DNA of 63,898 nucleotides from Desulforhabdus sp. TSK (GTDB taxonomy: Bacteria > Desulfobacterota > Syntrophobacteria > Syntrophobacterales > Syntrophobacteraceae), in the NCBI RefSeq assembly GCF_022836495.1, contig NZ_BQXM01000029.1, positions 1 through 63,898 on the forward strand, read 5' to 3'. The position numbers were made by a program, and so were the translations under genes. Position 1 is the first letter of the stretch, and each line of letters begins with the position of its first letter. Below the pieces are notes generated by a model, which was not told the DNA's origin, searched no databases, and was given only the letters and a program-made list of their open reading frames with translations. This document shows positions 45,783-53,957 of the stretch, piece after piece.

Positions 45783-45865
45783 AAGTCCCCCTTTGAAGGG
45801 GGACTTCAGGGGATGTGCAGTGATCTTCACACCTCCCTGCCCCCTCGCTCAAGGGGGGAATCGCA
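45783..45865. repeat. CCCCCTTTGAAGGGGG repeat, family D copy 2
   Basis: AAGTCCCCCTTTGAAGGGGG plus a second half ending CCCCCTCGCTCAAGGGGGG; same architecture as the copy at 21639. It sits between the Hsp70 operon and the sigma-54 activator. Confidence 0.75.
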
Positions 45866-45948
45866 CTTTCCAACAGGGTAAAAACTTTCGCCGAACAGGC
45901 ATTCAAGAAGGAGAAAAGGCAGATTCTGCCATTTCCAAGGGTTCTCAC

Positions 45949-47286
45949 ATGAATGATTTACCCCTTGAAAAACTGCTGGCCGACAAGAGAAACCTGGAGC
46001 AAATCCTCGACAACCTCATGGAAGGCATCATTGCTCACGACAAGGAGAGGCGCGTTCTCTTCTTCAACCGTGCTGCGGAAAAGATCACGGGATATGGCAA
46101 AGCAGAGGTCGTTGGAAAGGACTGCCATGAGGTTTTCGGCCAACCCTTCTGCGGGCAGCGCTGCTCCTTCTGCAGCGGTCCTCCGGAGAATTTTTCCCAC
46201 ACCAGCTACCCCCTCAATATCCTGACCCGGAGTGGGGAACCGCGCCACATCGAAATGTCCGTCACCGGCATGCGGGACGAGGCGGGCGCCTTTGTGGGGG
46301 TTCTGGCCGCCTTTCGAGACATGACGGACCTCATCGGACTGAAAATCAGGCTGGGGCAGCTCAACAGCTTCAGCGGCATCATCGGCCAGGACCATAAAAT
46401 GTTGAGTCTATTCCGACAAATCCAGGACCTGGCCACCAACGACTTCCCCGTGCACATTTTCGGAGAAACGGGAACAGGAAAGGAGCTCGTCGCCACGGCC
46501 ATCCACAATGAAAGCCGACGCGGCGGCGGCCCGTTTGTGCCTGTCAACTGTGGCGCGCTACCCGAAGGTTTGCTGGAAAGCGAGCTGTTCGGACACGTCA
46601 AAGGAGCTTTTTCCGGCGCCATACGCGACAAGAAGGGACGCTTCGAGCTCGCCCACACGGGGACCCTGTTCCTGGATGAAGTGACGGAGCTGCCCAAGGC
46701 GATGCAGGTGAAGCTCCTGCGGGTCCTCCAGGAAGGAACCTTCGAGCGCGTGGGAGGCGAAGCAACCATTCGAGTCGATGTGCGCATCATCAGTGCCACC
46801 AATCGGGACCTCAAATCCGAAATGGAACGGCACCACTTCCGGGAAGACCTTTATTACCGCCTCAATGTGGTGCCTCTTCGTCTTCCGCCCCTCAGGGAGC
46901 GCAAGACCGATGTCCCCCTTCTCGCGGCACATTTCCTGGAAAAGGCCGTGGAACGAGGGCAGAGAAGCGCCAGTCTCTCCCGGGACGCGCTCTCCCTTCT
47001 CATGGATTACTCATGGCCCGGAAACGTGCGCGAGCTCCAGAACGCCATGCACTTCGCCCTCGTCAAATCCAGACGAAGCGTCATCAGCCCGGAAGACCTG
47101 CCGCCCGAAATACGCACCCGCGAGAGCTGCGTCTGCTCTGCGGGACCCATGCGAAAGCTTGACGGACAGTCTGTAGCGGCAGCCCTGCGAGAATGTGGGG
47201 GCAACAAGTCCCGGGCCGCGAAGCTCCTCGGCGTCGGCCGGGCGACCCTGTATCGCTTTCTGGCAGAGCATCCGGAAAATCCCTGA
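45949..47286 (+). CDS. sigma-54-dependent PAS-AAA-Fis transcriptional activator
   Basis: 445 residues from ATG 45949. An N-terminal PAS domain (about 15-140) contains a cysteine group (C-H-E-V-F, FCGQRCSFC) that may hold a metal or sense redox state. The AAA+ domain (about 155-390) has GETGTGKE (Walker A), the sigma-54 contact loop as GAFSGA instead of GAFTGA, GTLFLDEV (Walker B) and the FREDLYYRLNV sensor region. A Fis-type helix-turn-helix ends the protein (GGNKSRAAKLLGVGRATLYRFL). It follows the Hsp70 operon and could regulate it, but no clear -24/-12 promoter was found there. Confidence 0.9.
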   Translation: MNDLPLEKLLADKRNLEQILDNLMEGIIAHDKERRVLFFNRAAEKITGYGKAEVVGKDCHEVFGQPFCGQRCSFCSGPPENFSHTSYPLNILTRSGEPRHIEMSVTGMRDEAGAFVGVLAAFRDMTDLIGLKIRLGQLNSFSGIIGQDHKMLSLFRQIQDLATNDFPVHIFGETGTGKELVATAIHNESRRGGGPFVPVNCGALPEGLLESELFGHVKGAFSGAIRDKKGRFELAHTGTLFLDEVTELPKAMQVKLLRVLQEGTFERVGGEATIRVDVRIISATNRDLKSEMERHHFREDLYYRLNVVPLRLPPLRERKTDVPLLAAHFLEKAVERGQRSASLSRDALSLLMDYSWPGNVRELQNAMHFALVKSRRSVISPEDLPPEIRTRESCVCSAGPMRKLDGQSVAAALRECGGNKSRAAKLLGVGRATLYRFLAEHPENP

Positions 47287-47287
47287 G

Positions 47288-47437
47288 AGGCTGTCTAAAA
47301 AATGAGTTAATCACTCTGAGCATACACCTTGTTCCGTCATTCCGGCGGTCTTTGAGCCGGAATCCAGGTTTTTCGCTGAGGTGGATTCCGGCTCAAAGAC
47401 TGCCGGAATGACGAGCAAACGAATTTTTAGACAGCTT
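47288..47437. repeat. MITE-like element with terminal inverted repeats (copy 2 of the TIR family)
   Basis: Left end AGGCTGTCTAAAAAATGAG and right end AATTTTTAGACAGCTTCT are inverted repeats of about 16 bp. The interior is a long hairpin (47334-47413) starting GTTCCGTCATTCCGGCGG and mirrored on the right. About 150 bp, no coding capacity: a typical miniature inverted-repeat element. A related copy is at 25367, and 58976-59110 has the same ends with another interior. Confidence 0.8.
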
Positions 47438-47890
47438 CTAAGACAATTGCGATGGTGCATGAAATGCACCCAACCCGACTGGAAGATCGCCGGTATGCCT
47501 GCTTTTTCGCCCCAGTGTCTCATGATACACTTTTGTCTCATTGTTCCTGCGAGACATTTGCATGCCCACCGTGCACATCGACCCAAACGGCGCATCACCC
47601 GAGAATGAAGACCAAACCTCCATGGTTTGCGGCATGGTACGTCCTACTGTGGCGTTTTGCCCCGCCCGCGGTGTGGCACGGTGGCGGGAAAATCCCTGAA
47701 ACGCCCCTGCCGCCCCGGCGGAAGTGTCTCATCGATGTCTCGCATCCCCCGACTTGGTTCCACTCTCACCAGGGTCACATAGACTAATCAAATGAAATAT
47801 TTGAATAAAAAATGAAACTTCCTGCACCCTCATTTTTGGCCTCGGACTTGCTTGAAAACTGGTACAGTATGCACCTGAGCGGAGTTTCCT
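47438..47890. other. gene-free region with repeated TGTCTCAT motifs
   Basis: About 450 nt. TGTCTCAT or TGTCTCGC octamers occur at 47516, 47534, 47725 and 47736, and the inverse GCGAGACA at 47549. This clustering suggests a binding-site array or the worn end of an IS21-type element. The short palindrome GGTGCATGAAATGCACC is at 47453. No gene is seen. Confidence 0.5.
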
Positions 47891-47914
47891 TTGATTCATG
47901 GAGTAAAAACCTCA

Positions 47915-48118
47915 ATGAAGCCCTGTGACGAAATGATTCAGATCACTCTGGCATTGGCGAGCCGCATGGCGGAAGTTGCGGATGAAGGAGACCGGGTGCG
48001 GGTAGACGCCGGCTGCGGTGTGCTCTATGGAGTTTTGCGTGATTCGGCCTACAAGATCAAACAGTTGGCCGAGGCAGAATGGGAGCGTCATCAACGAAAA
48101 TCCGGCAGGACGAGGTAA
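47915..48118 (+). CDS. small conserved hypothetical protein
   Basis: 67 residues starting MKPCDEMIQITLALASRMAE and containing GCGVLYGVLRDSAYKIKQLAE. The composition and the GCGVLYGVLRD segment look like a real conserved small protein of this phylum, but I know no function. Start choice is open: ATG 47915 has TGGAG eleven nt upstream; TTG 47891 has GCGGAG at good spacing and would add eight residues. It stands alone ahead of the flavodoxin. Confidence 0.55.
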   Translation: MKPCDEMIQITLALASRMAEVADEGDRVRVDAGCGVLYGVLRDSAYKIKQLAEAEWERHQRKSGRTR

Positions 48119-48287
48119 AGTCCAGGTTCTGGCCAGCCTTGCTTTGGGGGTGGCCCTGCATGAAAAGTCATCTTTTGGATTGTGGTGTTATTGGATAGGG
48201 TGGGGGCGGATGGGAGACAGTTGTCGCCATCGGTGCAAACTGTGTGATAAATTTCAGTGTTATGTGAGGCTACGCCGGTTGAATAGC

Positions 48288-48301
48288 TTGAAAACGATCA
48301 A
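48288..48301. promoter_or_regulatory. FNR-like site upstream of the flavodoxin gene
   Basis: TTGAAAACGATCAA matches the FNR/CRP-type consensus TTGAT-N4-ATCAA with one mismatch. It ends 30 nt before the flavodoxin ATG, close to the ribosome site, a position that fits repression better than activation. Speculative. Confidence 0.3.
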
Positions 48302-48331
48302 ACTTTACCGACAGACAGGAAGGAGTACAAC

Positions 48332-48769
48332 ATGGCAAAAGCATTGGTAATTTATGCGACGCGGACCAATCAGACCAGGAGCATCGCCGATCTCATCGCT
48401 GAGGGAATGCGCTTGTCGGGCGTAGACGTCACGGTCATCAACGTGAATGAATACGAGAAGAAGGGCATCAACGCCGCAGACTTTGACGCCGTCGTCCTCG
48501 GAGGCGCCACGTACCATGGTGAAATGATCGGCAGCATGAAGACATTCCTCTTTCTCCTGGAAAAGGCCGACCTCGAGGGCAAGGTGGGCGGAGCTTTCGG
48601 GGCTTACGGCTGGAGCGGCGAGGCTCCGGGACGCATCTTCAGCACCATGCAGAATGTTTTCAGAATGAAAATGGCCAAGGGACCGCTCATGCTGAAATCC
48701 GCTTCACTTGGCGGCGGGGTTCAGATGGCTCAGGGGTATGGCAAGGAAATCGCCGGGATGCTTTCCTAG
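48332..48769 (+). CDS. flavodoxin family protein
   Basis: 145 residues: FMN phosphate loop YATRTNQTRSIAD (T/S-x-T-x-x-T), GGATYHGEMIGSM and FGAYGWSGEAPGRI give the flavodoxin signature. It is a small electron carrier; with cydAB right behind it, a role in oxygen-related electron transfer is plausible. AGGAAGGA lies ahead of ATG 48332. The frame ends 150 nt before cydA, and it may be part of the same transcript. Confidence 0.9.
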   Translation: MAKALVIYATRTNQTRSIADLIAEGMRLSGVDVTVINVNEYEKKGINAADFDAVVLGGATYHGEMIGSMKTFLFLLEKADLEGKVGGAFGAYGWSGEAPGRIFSTMQNVFRMKMAKGPLMLKSASLGGGVQMAQGYGKEIAGMLS

Positions 48770-48919
48770 AAACGAGAACAGGGAATCTATTCATGCTGCG
48801 GCGCACCCCGTCGCAGCATGATTGTTCTTTGGTTCGAAGGACACAGCATTTCTTCGATCCACCCCATTCATTCACGATCCACCCGGCATCATTCATCTAC
48901 CCAGGAGAGGAAGGAGAAC

Positions 48920-50239
48920 ATGGACGTCCTCATGCTTTCGCGGCTGCAGTTCGCGGCTGCCACAATTTTCCATTTTCTGTTTGTGCCCCTGACCCTCGGG
49001 CTTTCCATACTCATCGCCATCATGGAAACCCGGTATGTCAGGACGGGGGATGAAGAATACAAAAACATGGCCAAATTCTGGGGAAAAATCTTCCTCATCA
49101 ATTTCGCCATCGGGGTGGTGACCGGAATCACCCTGGAATTTCAGTTCGGGACCAACTGGTCCAGGTATTCGACATACGTCGGAGATATATTCGGCTCCCT
49201 CCTGGCCATCGAAGCCACCCTGGCCTTTTTTCTGGAATCCACCTTCATCGCCGTGTGGGCTTTCGGATGGAACAAGCTTTCCCCCAGGGCACATGCTGTC
49301 AGCATCTGGCTGGTGGCCATCGCATCGAACCTTTCGGCCCTTTGGATCCTCATCGCCAACTCCTGGATGCAGCATCCCGTGGGGTTCACCATCCGCAACG
49401 GGCGAGCGGAGCTCACCGATTTCCTGGCAGTCGTCACCCAGCCCTTTGCATGGCATACCATCGTGCACACCCTGAGCGCAGCCTACATCCTTTCCGGCTT
49501 TTTCGTCATGAGCATCTGCGCGTATCATCTTCTGAGGAAGCAGCACATCACCTTTTTCACCAAATCCTTCCGCATGGGGCTTTCCCTGGCGCTGATCTTT
49601 TCCGTGGTGGAAATTGTTCAGGGACACATGCACGGAGCGGAAGTCGCCAAGGTGCAGCCGGTCAAACTGGCAGCCATGGAATCCCTCTGGGAAACGACGG
49701 CGGCGGCCCCGCAATACCTCTTTTTGATTCCCGACGAGGCGAATGAAAGGAATTCGGTTTCCATCGGGGGCATTCCGGGGGCCTTGAGCATGCTCGCATA
49801 CCATACCCCTGACGCCACCGTGAAGGGGTTGAAGGATTTTCCCAAGGAGGAGCGTCCTCCTGTCACCCTTTCCTTTTTGTCTTTCCGGGTAATGGTCGCA
49901 CTCGGTTTCCTCTTCCTCCTCCTCACCGTCGTGGGGTGGTTCAAACGGAATAAGCTCGTGGAGAGCCCCGGCTACCTCAAGATCATGCTCTACGCCGTCC
50001 CGCTGCCCTACCTGGCGGCCGAAGCAGGTTGGACGCTGGCTGAAGTCGGGAGACAGCCCTGGGTGGTCTACGGCATCATGAAGACTTCGGACGCGGTTTC
50101 CCCCATCGCTTCTTCTCAGGTGCTAATTTCCCTCATAGCGTTCATTGGAATCTATTCCCTGCTGGGAGCGGCGGCTTTCTATCTCATCATCAGCCACGCC
50201 CTCAAGGGACCCCAAGTCGAAGCCGTCGCCGCAAGCTAA
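48920..50239 (+). CDS. cydA: cytochrome bd ubiquinol oxidase subunit I
   Basis: 439 residues, nine or so membrane helices. H18 in FHFLFVPLTLG is the haem b595 ligand; HTIVHTLSAAYILSGF carries the b558 His; SFRVMVALGF contains the axial Met; and HGAEVAKVQPVKLAAMESLWETT is the quinol-binding Q-loop region with conserved Lys and Glu. The Q-loop is the short type, and total length is shorter than E. coli CydA. A GGAAGGAG site precedes ATG 48920. With cydB this forms the high-affinity terminal oxidase that removes oxygen in anaerobes. Confidence 0.95.
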   Translation: MDVLMLSRLQFAAATIFHFLFVPLTLGLSILIAIMETRYVRTGDEEYKNMAKFWGKIFLINFAIGVVTGITLEFQFGTNWSRYSTYVGDIFGSLLAIEATLAFFLESTFIAVWAFGWNKLSPRAHAVSIWLVAIASNLSALWILIANSWMQHPVGFTIRNGRAELTDFLAVVTQPFAWHTIVHTLSAAYILSGFFVMSICAYHLLRKQHITFFTKSFRMGLSLALIFSVVEIVQGHMHGAEVAKVQPVKLAAMESLWETTAAAPQYLFLIPDEANERNSVSIGGIPGALSMLAYHTPDATVKGLKDFPKEERPPVTLSFLSFRVMVALGFLFLLLTVVGWFKRNKLVESPGYLKIMLYAVPLPYLAAEAGWTLAEVGRQPWVVYGIMKTSDAVSPIASSQVLISLIAFIGIYSLLGAAAFYLIISHALKGPQVEAVAAS

Positions 50240-50253
50240 AGGAGGCTCAAGAA

Positions 50254-51294
50254 ATGCTCGAATCCATCTGGTTTGTACTCTGGGGTGTTCTCTGGGCCGT
50301 CTACTTCATGCTGGACGGCTTCGATCTGGGCATTGGAACCCTCATGCCCTTTCTCGCCAAAAACGAAACGGACAAGCGGCTCATGTACCATTCCATGGGA
50401 CCCTACTGGAACGGCAACGAGGTCTGGCTCATCACGGCGGGCGGCGTGACCTTCGCAGCCTTCCCCGCCACTTACGCCGTCATGTTCAGCGGACTCTATT
50501 CGGCCCTCATGCTGATTCTTTTCGCCCTCATCCTGCGAGGGGTCGCCAACGAGTTCAGGGACAAGGTGGACAGCCCCCGCTGGAGGGGAATCTGGGACGC
50601 GTGCCTTTTCATAGGGAGCTTCGCGCCGGCCCTGCTCCTGGGGGTAGCCTTTGCCAACATCTTCCAGGGCATCCCCATCGATCAGGCGGGAGTCTTCCAG
50701 GGCAACCTGTTCTCCCTCCTGAACCCCTACGGCCTCATGGGCGGAGTCTTTTTCCTGCTTCTTTTTACCGTGCACGGGGCGGTGTGGCTGGCATTGAAGA
50801 CGGAGGGAGACCTGCACCATCGGGCGGCTACCCTCGCGGCAAAGTTGTGGATGGCCCTTGTGGTGGTGGCCGTTGCCTTTCTCGTATGCACCTGGTTCTA
50901 CACGCGCCTTTACGACAACTATCTCAGGAACCCATTTCTTTTCATGGTGCCCATTGTTGTCATCCCATTCCTCGTTGTGGGAGCGTTGTTCATGCTGCGC
51001 GTGTACATGGCCAGGGGGCATTGGTGGAAAACCTGGTTCGCTTCCAGCGCGCTCATCGTGGGGGTTACACTTTTCGGAGTGGCCGGACTCTACCCCAACC
51101 TGCTCCCTTCCAGCTTGAACCCGGCGTACAGTATGACGATTTTCAATTCCGCCTCCAGTCCCCTGACGTTGAAAATCATGCTGGGTGTAGCTTTGACTCT
51201 TGTCCCCATCATCATCGTGTACCAATCCTGGGTGTATCACTTCTTTAAAGACAAGGTGCGGGCGGCGGACCTCGCCCATGAGGAAGGCTATTAA
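50254..51294 (+). CDS. cydB: cytochrome bd ubiquinol oxidase subunit II
   Basis: 346 residues. The N-terminus (WFVLWGVLWAVYFMLDGFDLGIG) with the conserved Asp/Gly pair, GPYWNGNEVWLI, and the C-terminal SSPLTLKIMLG are the family hallmarks; eight hydrophobic segments are visible. It lies 14 nt behind cydA with AAAGGAGG ahead of its ATG. No cydX-like small gene or cydDC follows in view; downstream is a convergent hairpin. Confidence 0.95.
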   Translation: MLESIWFVLWGVLWAVYFMLDGFDLGIGTLMPFLAKNETDKRLMYHSMGPYWNGNEVWLITAGGVTFAAFPATYAVMFSGLYSALMLILFALILRGVANEFRDKVDSPRWRGIWDACLFIGSFAPALLLGVAFANIFQGIPIDQAGVFQGNLFSLLNPYGLMGGVFFLLLFTVHGAVWLALKTEGDLHHRAATLAAKLWMALVVVAVAFLVCTWFYTRLYDNYLRNPFLFMVPIVVIPFLVVGALFMLRVYMARGHWWKTWFASSALIVGVTLFGVAGLYPNLLPSSLNPAYSMTIFNSASSPLTLKIMLGVALTLVPIIIVYQSWVYHFFKDKVRAADLAHEEGY

Positions 51295-51313
51295 TAAACA
51301 CGTAGTTTTTGGA

Positions 51314-51375
51314 CTCACGCGGAATCGCGGAGAATGCGGAGAAAACCTGGATGATCTCCGCGTTCTCCGCGTGAG
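51314..51375. terminator. hairpin between convergent cydB and mscS-type gene
   Basis: CTCACGCGG... mirrored by ...CCGCGTGAG, with an inner GCGGAGA/TCTCCGC pair and a loop of about 15 nt. It can act as a two-way terminator. It also resembles a widespread intergenic repeat, so it may be another repeat family seen once here. Confidence 0.6.
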
Positions 51376-51386
51376 ATGAAAAGGTC

Positions 51387-53867
51387 TCACGTTTCCTTCT
51401 TCTTGTTCATTCCAACGATCCCCTCAAGTACGTCCTTGTCCACCGAGCGCAGATTCAAATCGTGCTGCGGGAAGGGGATTTCGACACCCGCTTCCCGGCA
51501 GCGTCGGTCAATTTCCTGGCAAAGATGGCTCGTAACCAGGAGCGTGTCCTTGACATCCGAAAGCCAGCAGTGCAGCTCCAATTCCAGCGCACTGTTTCCA
51601 AAGCGAAGGAAGAGCGCATTGGGTGCGGGGATCTTCAAGATGCGGGAGTCGCTCCCCGCCGCATCCTTCAGCAGCCGCAAAACCTGTTCGATATCAGTCC
51701 CATAGGCGACTCCGAGGGGAATCCGTACCCGGGCGATGTGACTGGAGCGCGTCCAGTTGGTCACTTTCCCCGAGACGAACTGAGAATTGGGGATGATCAA
51801 TTCAGAACGATCCGGGGTTTCGATGATGGTCGATCGCAGCCCGATCTTTTTCACCGTTCCCATTTCGTTGTCCACAACCACCACATCACCGACTTTGAAC
51901 GGTCGTTCGAAAAGCAGCATCAGTCCGCTGACGAAGTTGTTGACGATGTTCTGAAGCCCAAACCCCACCCCAATCCCCAAAGCGCCCGTCAGAAAGGCGA
52001 AGCTTGTCAGATTGAGGCCCATGACGCTGACAGCGACGACGATGCCCAAGAAGAGAAGGGTATAATGAATCAGCTTCTTGATGGCATCCCGCGCACCCAG
52101 ATCGATCTGCTGGCGCGGAAACACCTCCCCATCCAGAAAAGCACGCACAAACCAGGATGCTGAAACCACTACATAAAAGAACAGTATGGCCAGGACAATG
52201 CGGCCGAGACTGACGGTAAGGTCCCCAACGGCGAACCTGAACTGGAATATCTTTTCCCAGGCCTCCCCCATGGAGGAATGAATGCCCCACAACTGAAAGA
52301 GTGCAAGGCAAACGCCCACCCAGAGCACTGCCTTGAGGAGGTTTCTCAGGCGGGATTCCAGGGCGGCCCCAAAACGAGTGAAAAACCCGATTCGAGTCAC
52401 CGAGGGGTGGTTCAAGAGAAGCTCGAGGAAGCCGTTCCCCAGGTGAAACAGCAGCAAGCCGACAACGACAAAAAAGATCGTCGCAACGGAGGAACGGATC
52501 AAATAATCTGAGAAGTTGCTGTATCCGACGACCAACGCCAGCAAAGCGCCGGCAGCAACCAGCGCTGCCCCGCGCAATCCTGCGGAGAACACATCCAGCC
52601 TGCCTTCATGCTCGCCCATGTGGCGCCGGGACTGGCCGAGGAAAAAGATGATTCCACCGATGCAGATCAATACCAGATAGATGCTGAAAAGAGGCGCTGG
52701 GAGCGAGATCAGCTTCAGGACGGCGGAGACGATTTGAACGCTTGCCAATACAAACAGCACCCTCCGCAGCCGGGGTTGGGGAACCATGTCCGAAACCAGA
52801 AAAGAGGCTGAAAAAATCACCACGCCGAAGGTCAGCAGCAGCCAGGAAGGGGAAGGTCTGTAGTAGAAGAGCATTGTCAAGGCCTGGGTGACGAAGACGG
52901 AAAATGCCCAGGCATGCTCTTTGACAAACCGCCACTCGCTGGTTCTCTCCGTCAGCCACCCCCGATGCTTGATGAAGTGGGTCAATGCCATGATGGCGAC
53001 GAGGTGCAGCAGGATCAGCCCTGCGTAAGGGTAGAGATCCTCTCTTTCCATTTTCAAGCCGGCCATGAGGCCCTCTTTGAGTGCACCCCAAAGCCTGGCA
53101 TCGAACTGGGCGAGGAACTCCTCACTGAAGAACGACGGCGCATTCTTCTGAAAAATTTCGCCGCGTATCCTCTGCAGGGCGGCATCCACCGGTACGCTCA
53201 GCTTCCGGACCTCGTCCAGCTGCCCGGTAAGCTTTTGTTGCAGACCCAGGAGCTGGGTCGACGTGTTGGAGGCGGACTGCAGGATGATCGCAATGGCTTC
53301 TCGCACCTTTTGGAAGGATTCCGACGGAATTTCCGTTTGCCCTTCTTTGAGAGACTCTTCCCATTTCTTCCAGAAGGCCTGTTCATTCTCCCAATTCCTC
53401 CGCAGCCCTTCCAGCTCGGCAAGTCTTGTGGAGACGGACTCCAGCACGATCGTCAGTTTCTGTTTTTCACCTTGAATGAGGTGCTGCACATCCAGCAGTC
53501 GATAGATGTTCCAATTCGCGGGATCACCCATTCCATCGATTTTCTTTACAATTTGAGTGACCTGATGCTCCAGGTCCGCCAGGCGCTTGTCGAAGGCTGA
53601 AAGATCCTGGATTGCCGCAAGGGCTTCTTGAGCCTTGAGCGCTTTCTGCTCCAGCTCCGTGGCTCGGGGGACGACTTCTGCCAGTCCGGGCAGGGATGGG
53701 ATGTCTGCCTTGCCCTCTTTGTTTTGAGCGCCCCCGTCCTCCCTGGTAAACACTTTGGGGACCAGCTGGGGAACTGATGTTTGAGTGTCGGCACTCTCTT
53801 GGGCGGAACATGGAACGGATATCAGCCAGAACAACAGGAGCAGGCCCAACAGGCGAGGACGCTTCAT
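51387..53867 (-). CDS. large MscS-family mechanosensitive channel
   Basis: 826 residues from ATG 53867 (GGAGG ahead). A signal peptide (1-22, LISVPCSAQE) is followed by a long periplasmic coiled-coil region to about 300, then some nine to eleven membrane helices, and the MscS core: ALGIGVGFGLQNIVNNFVSGLMLLFERPFKVGDVV (pore helix and beta domain), TPDRSELIIPNSQF, and the cytoplasmic alpha/beta end. This is the MscK/YbdG-like large type that opens on membrane tension, possibly with ion control. Converges with cydB and lies next to a potassium channel, suggesting an osmotic cluster. Confidence 0.9.
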   Translation of the reverse strand: MKRPRLLGLLLLFWLISVPCSAQESADTQTSVPQLVPKVFTREDGGAQNKEGKADIPSLPGLAEVVPRATELEQKALKAQEALAAIQDLSAFDKRLADLEHQVTQIVKKIDGMGDPANWNIYRLLDVQHLIQGEKQKLTIVLESVSTRLAELEGLRRNWENEQAFWKKWEESLKEGQTEIPSESFQKVREAIAIILQSASNTSTQLLGLQQKLTGQLDEVRKLSVPVDAALQRIRGEIFQKNAPSFFSEEFLAQFDARLWGALKEGLMAGLKMEREDLYPYAGLILLHLVAIMALTHFIKHRGWLTERTSEWRFVKEHAWAFSVFVTQALTMLFYYRPSPSWLLLTFGVVIFSASFLVSDMVPQPRLRRVLFVLASVQIVSAVLKLISLPAPLFSIYLVLICIGGIIFFLGQSRRHMGEHEGRLDVFSAGLRGAALVAAGALLALVVGYSNFSDYLIRSSVATIFFVVVGLLLFHLGNGFLELLLNHPSVTRIGFFTRFGAALESRLRNLLKAVLWVGVCLALFQLWGIHSSMGEAWEKIFQFRFAVGDLTVSLGRIVLAILFFYVVVSASWFVRAFLDGEVFPRQQIDLGARDAIKKLIHYTLLFLGIVVAVSVMGLNLTSFAFLTGALGIGVGFGLQNIVNNFVSGLMLLFERPFKVGDVVVVDNEMGTVKKIGLRSTIIETPDRSELIIPNSQFVSGKVTNWTRSSHIARVRIPLGVAYGTDIEQVLRLLKDAAGSDSRILKIPAPNALFLRFGNSALELELHCWLSDVKDTLLVTSHLCQEIDRRCREAGVEIPFPQHDLNLRSVDKDVLEGIVGMNKKKET

Positions 53868-53957
53868 GTTTAAGCCTCCGTGGTGAATCGATGTGCCGGG
53901 TACTCCCGATGCAGGTGTTTTGGGAGTCCCGTACTCGAAAAGGTTTCGCACGATGCC

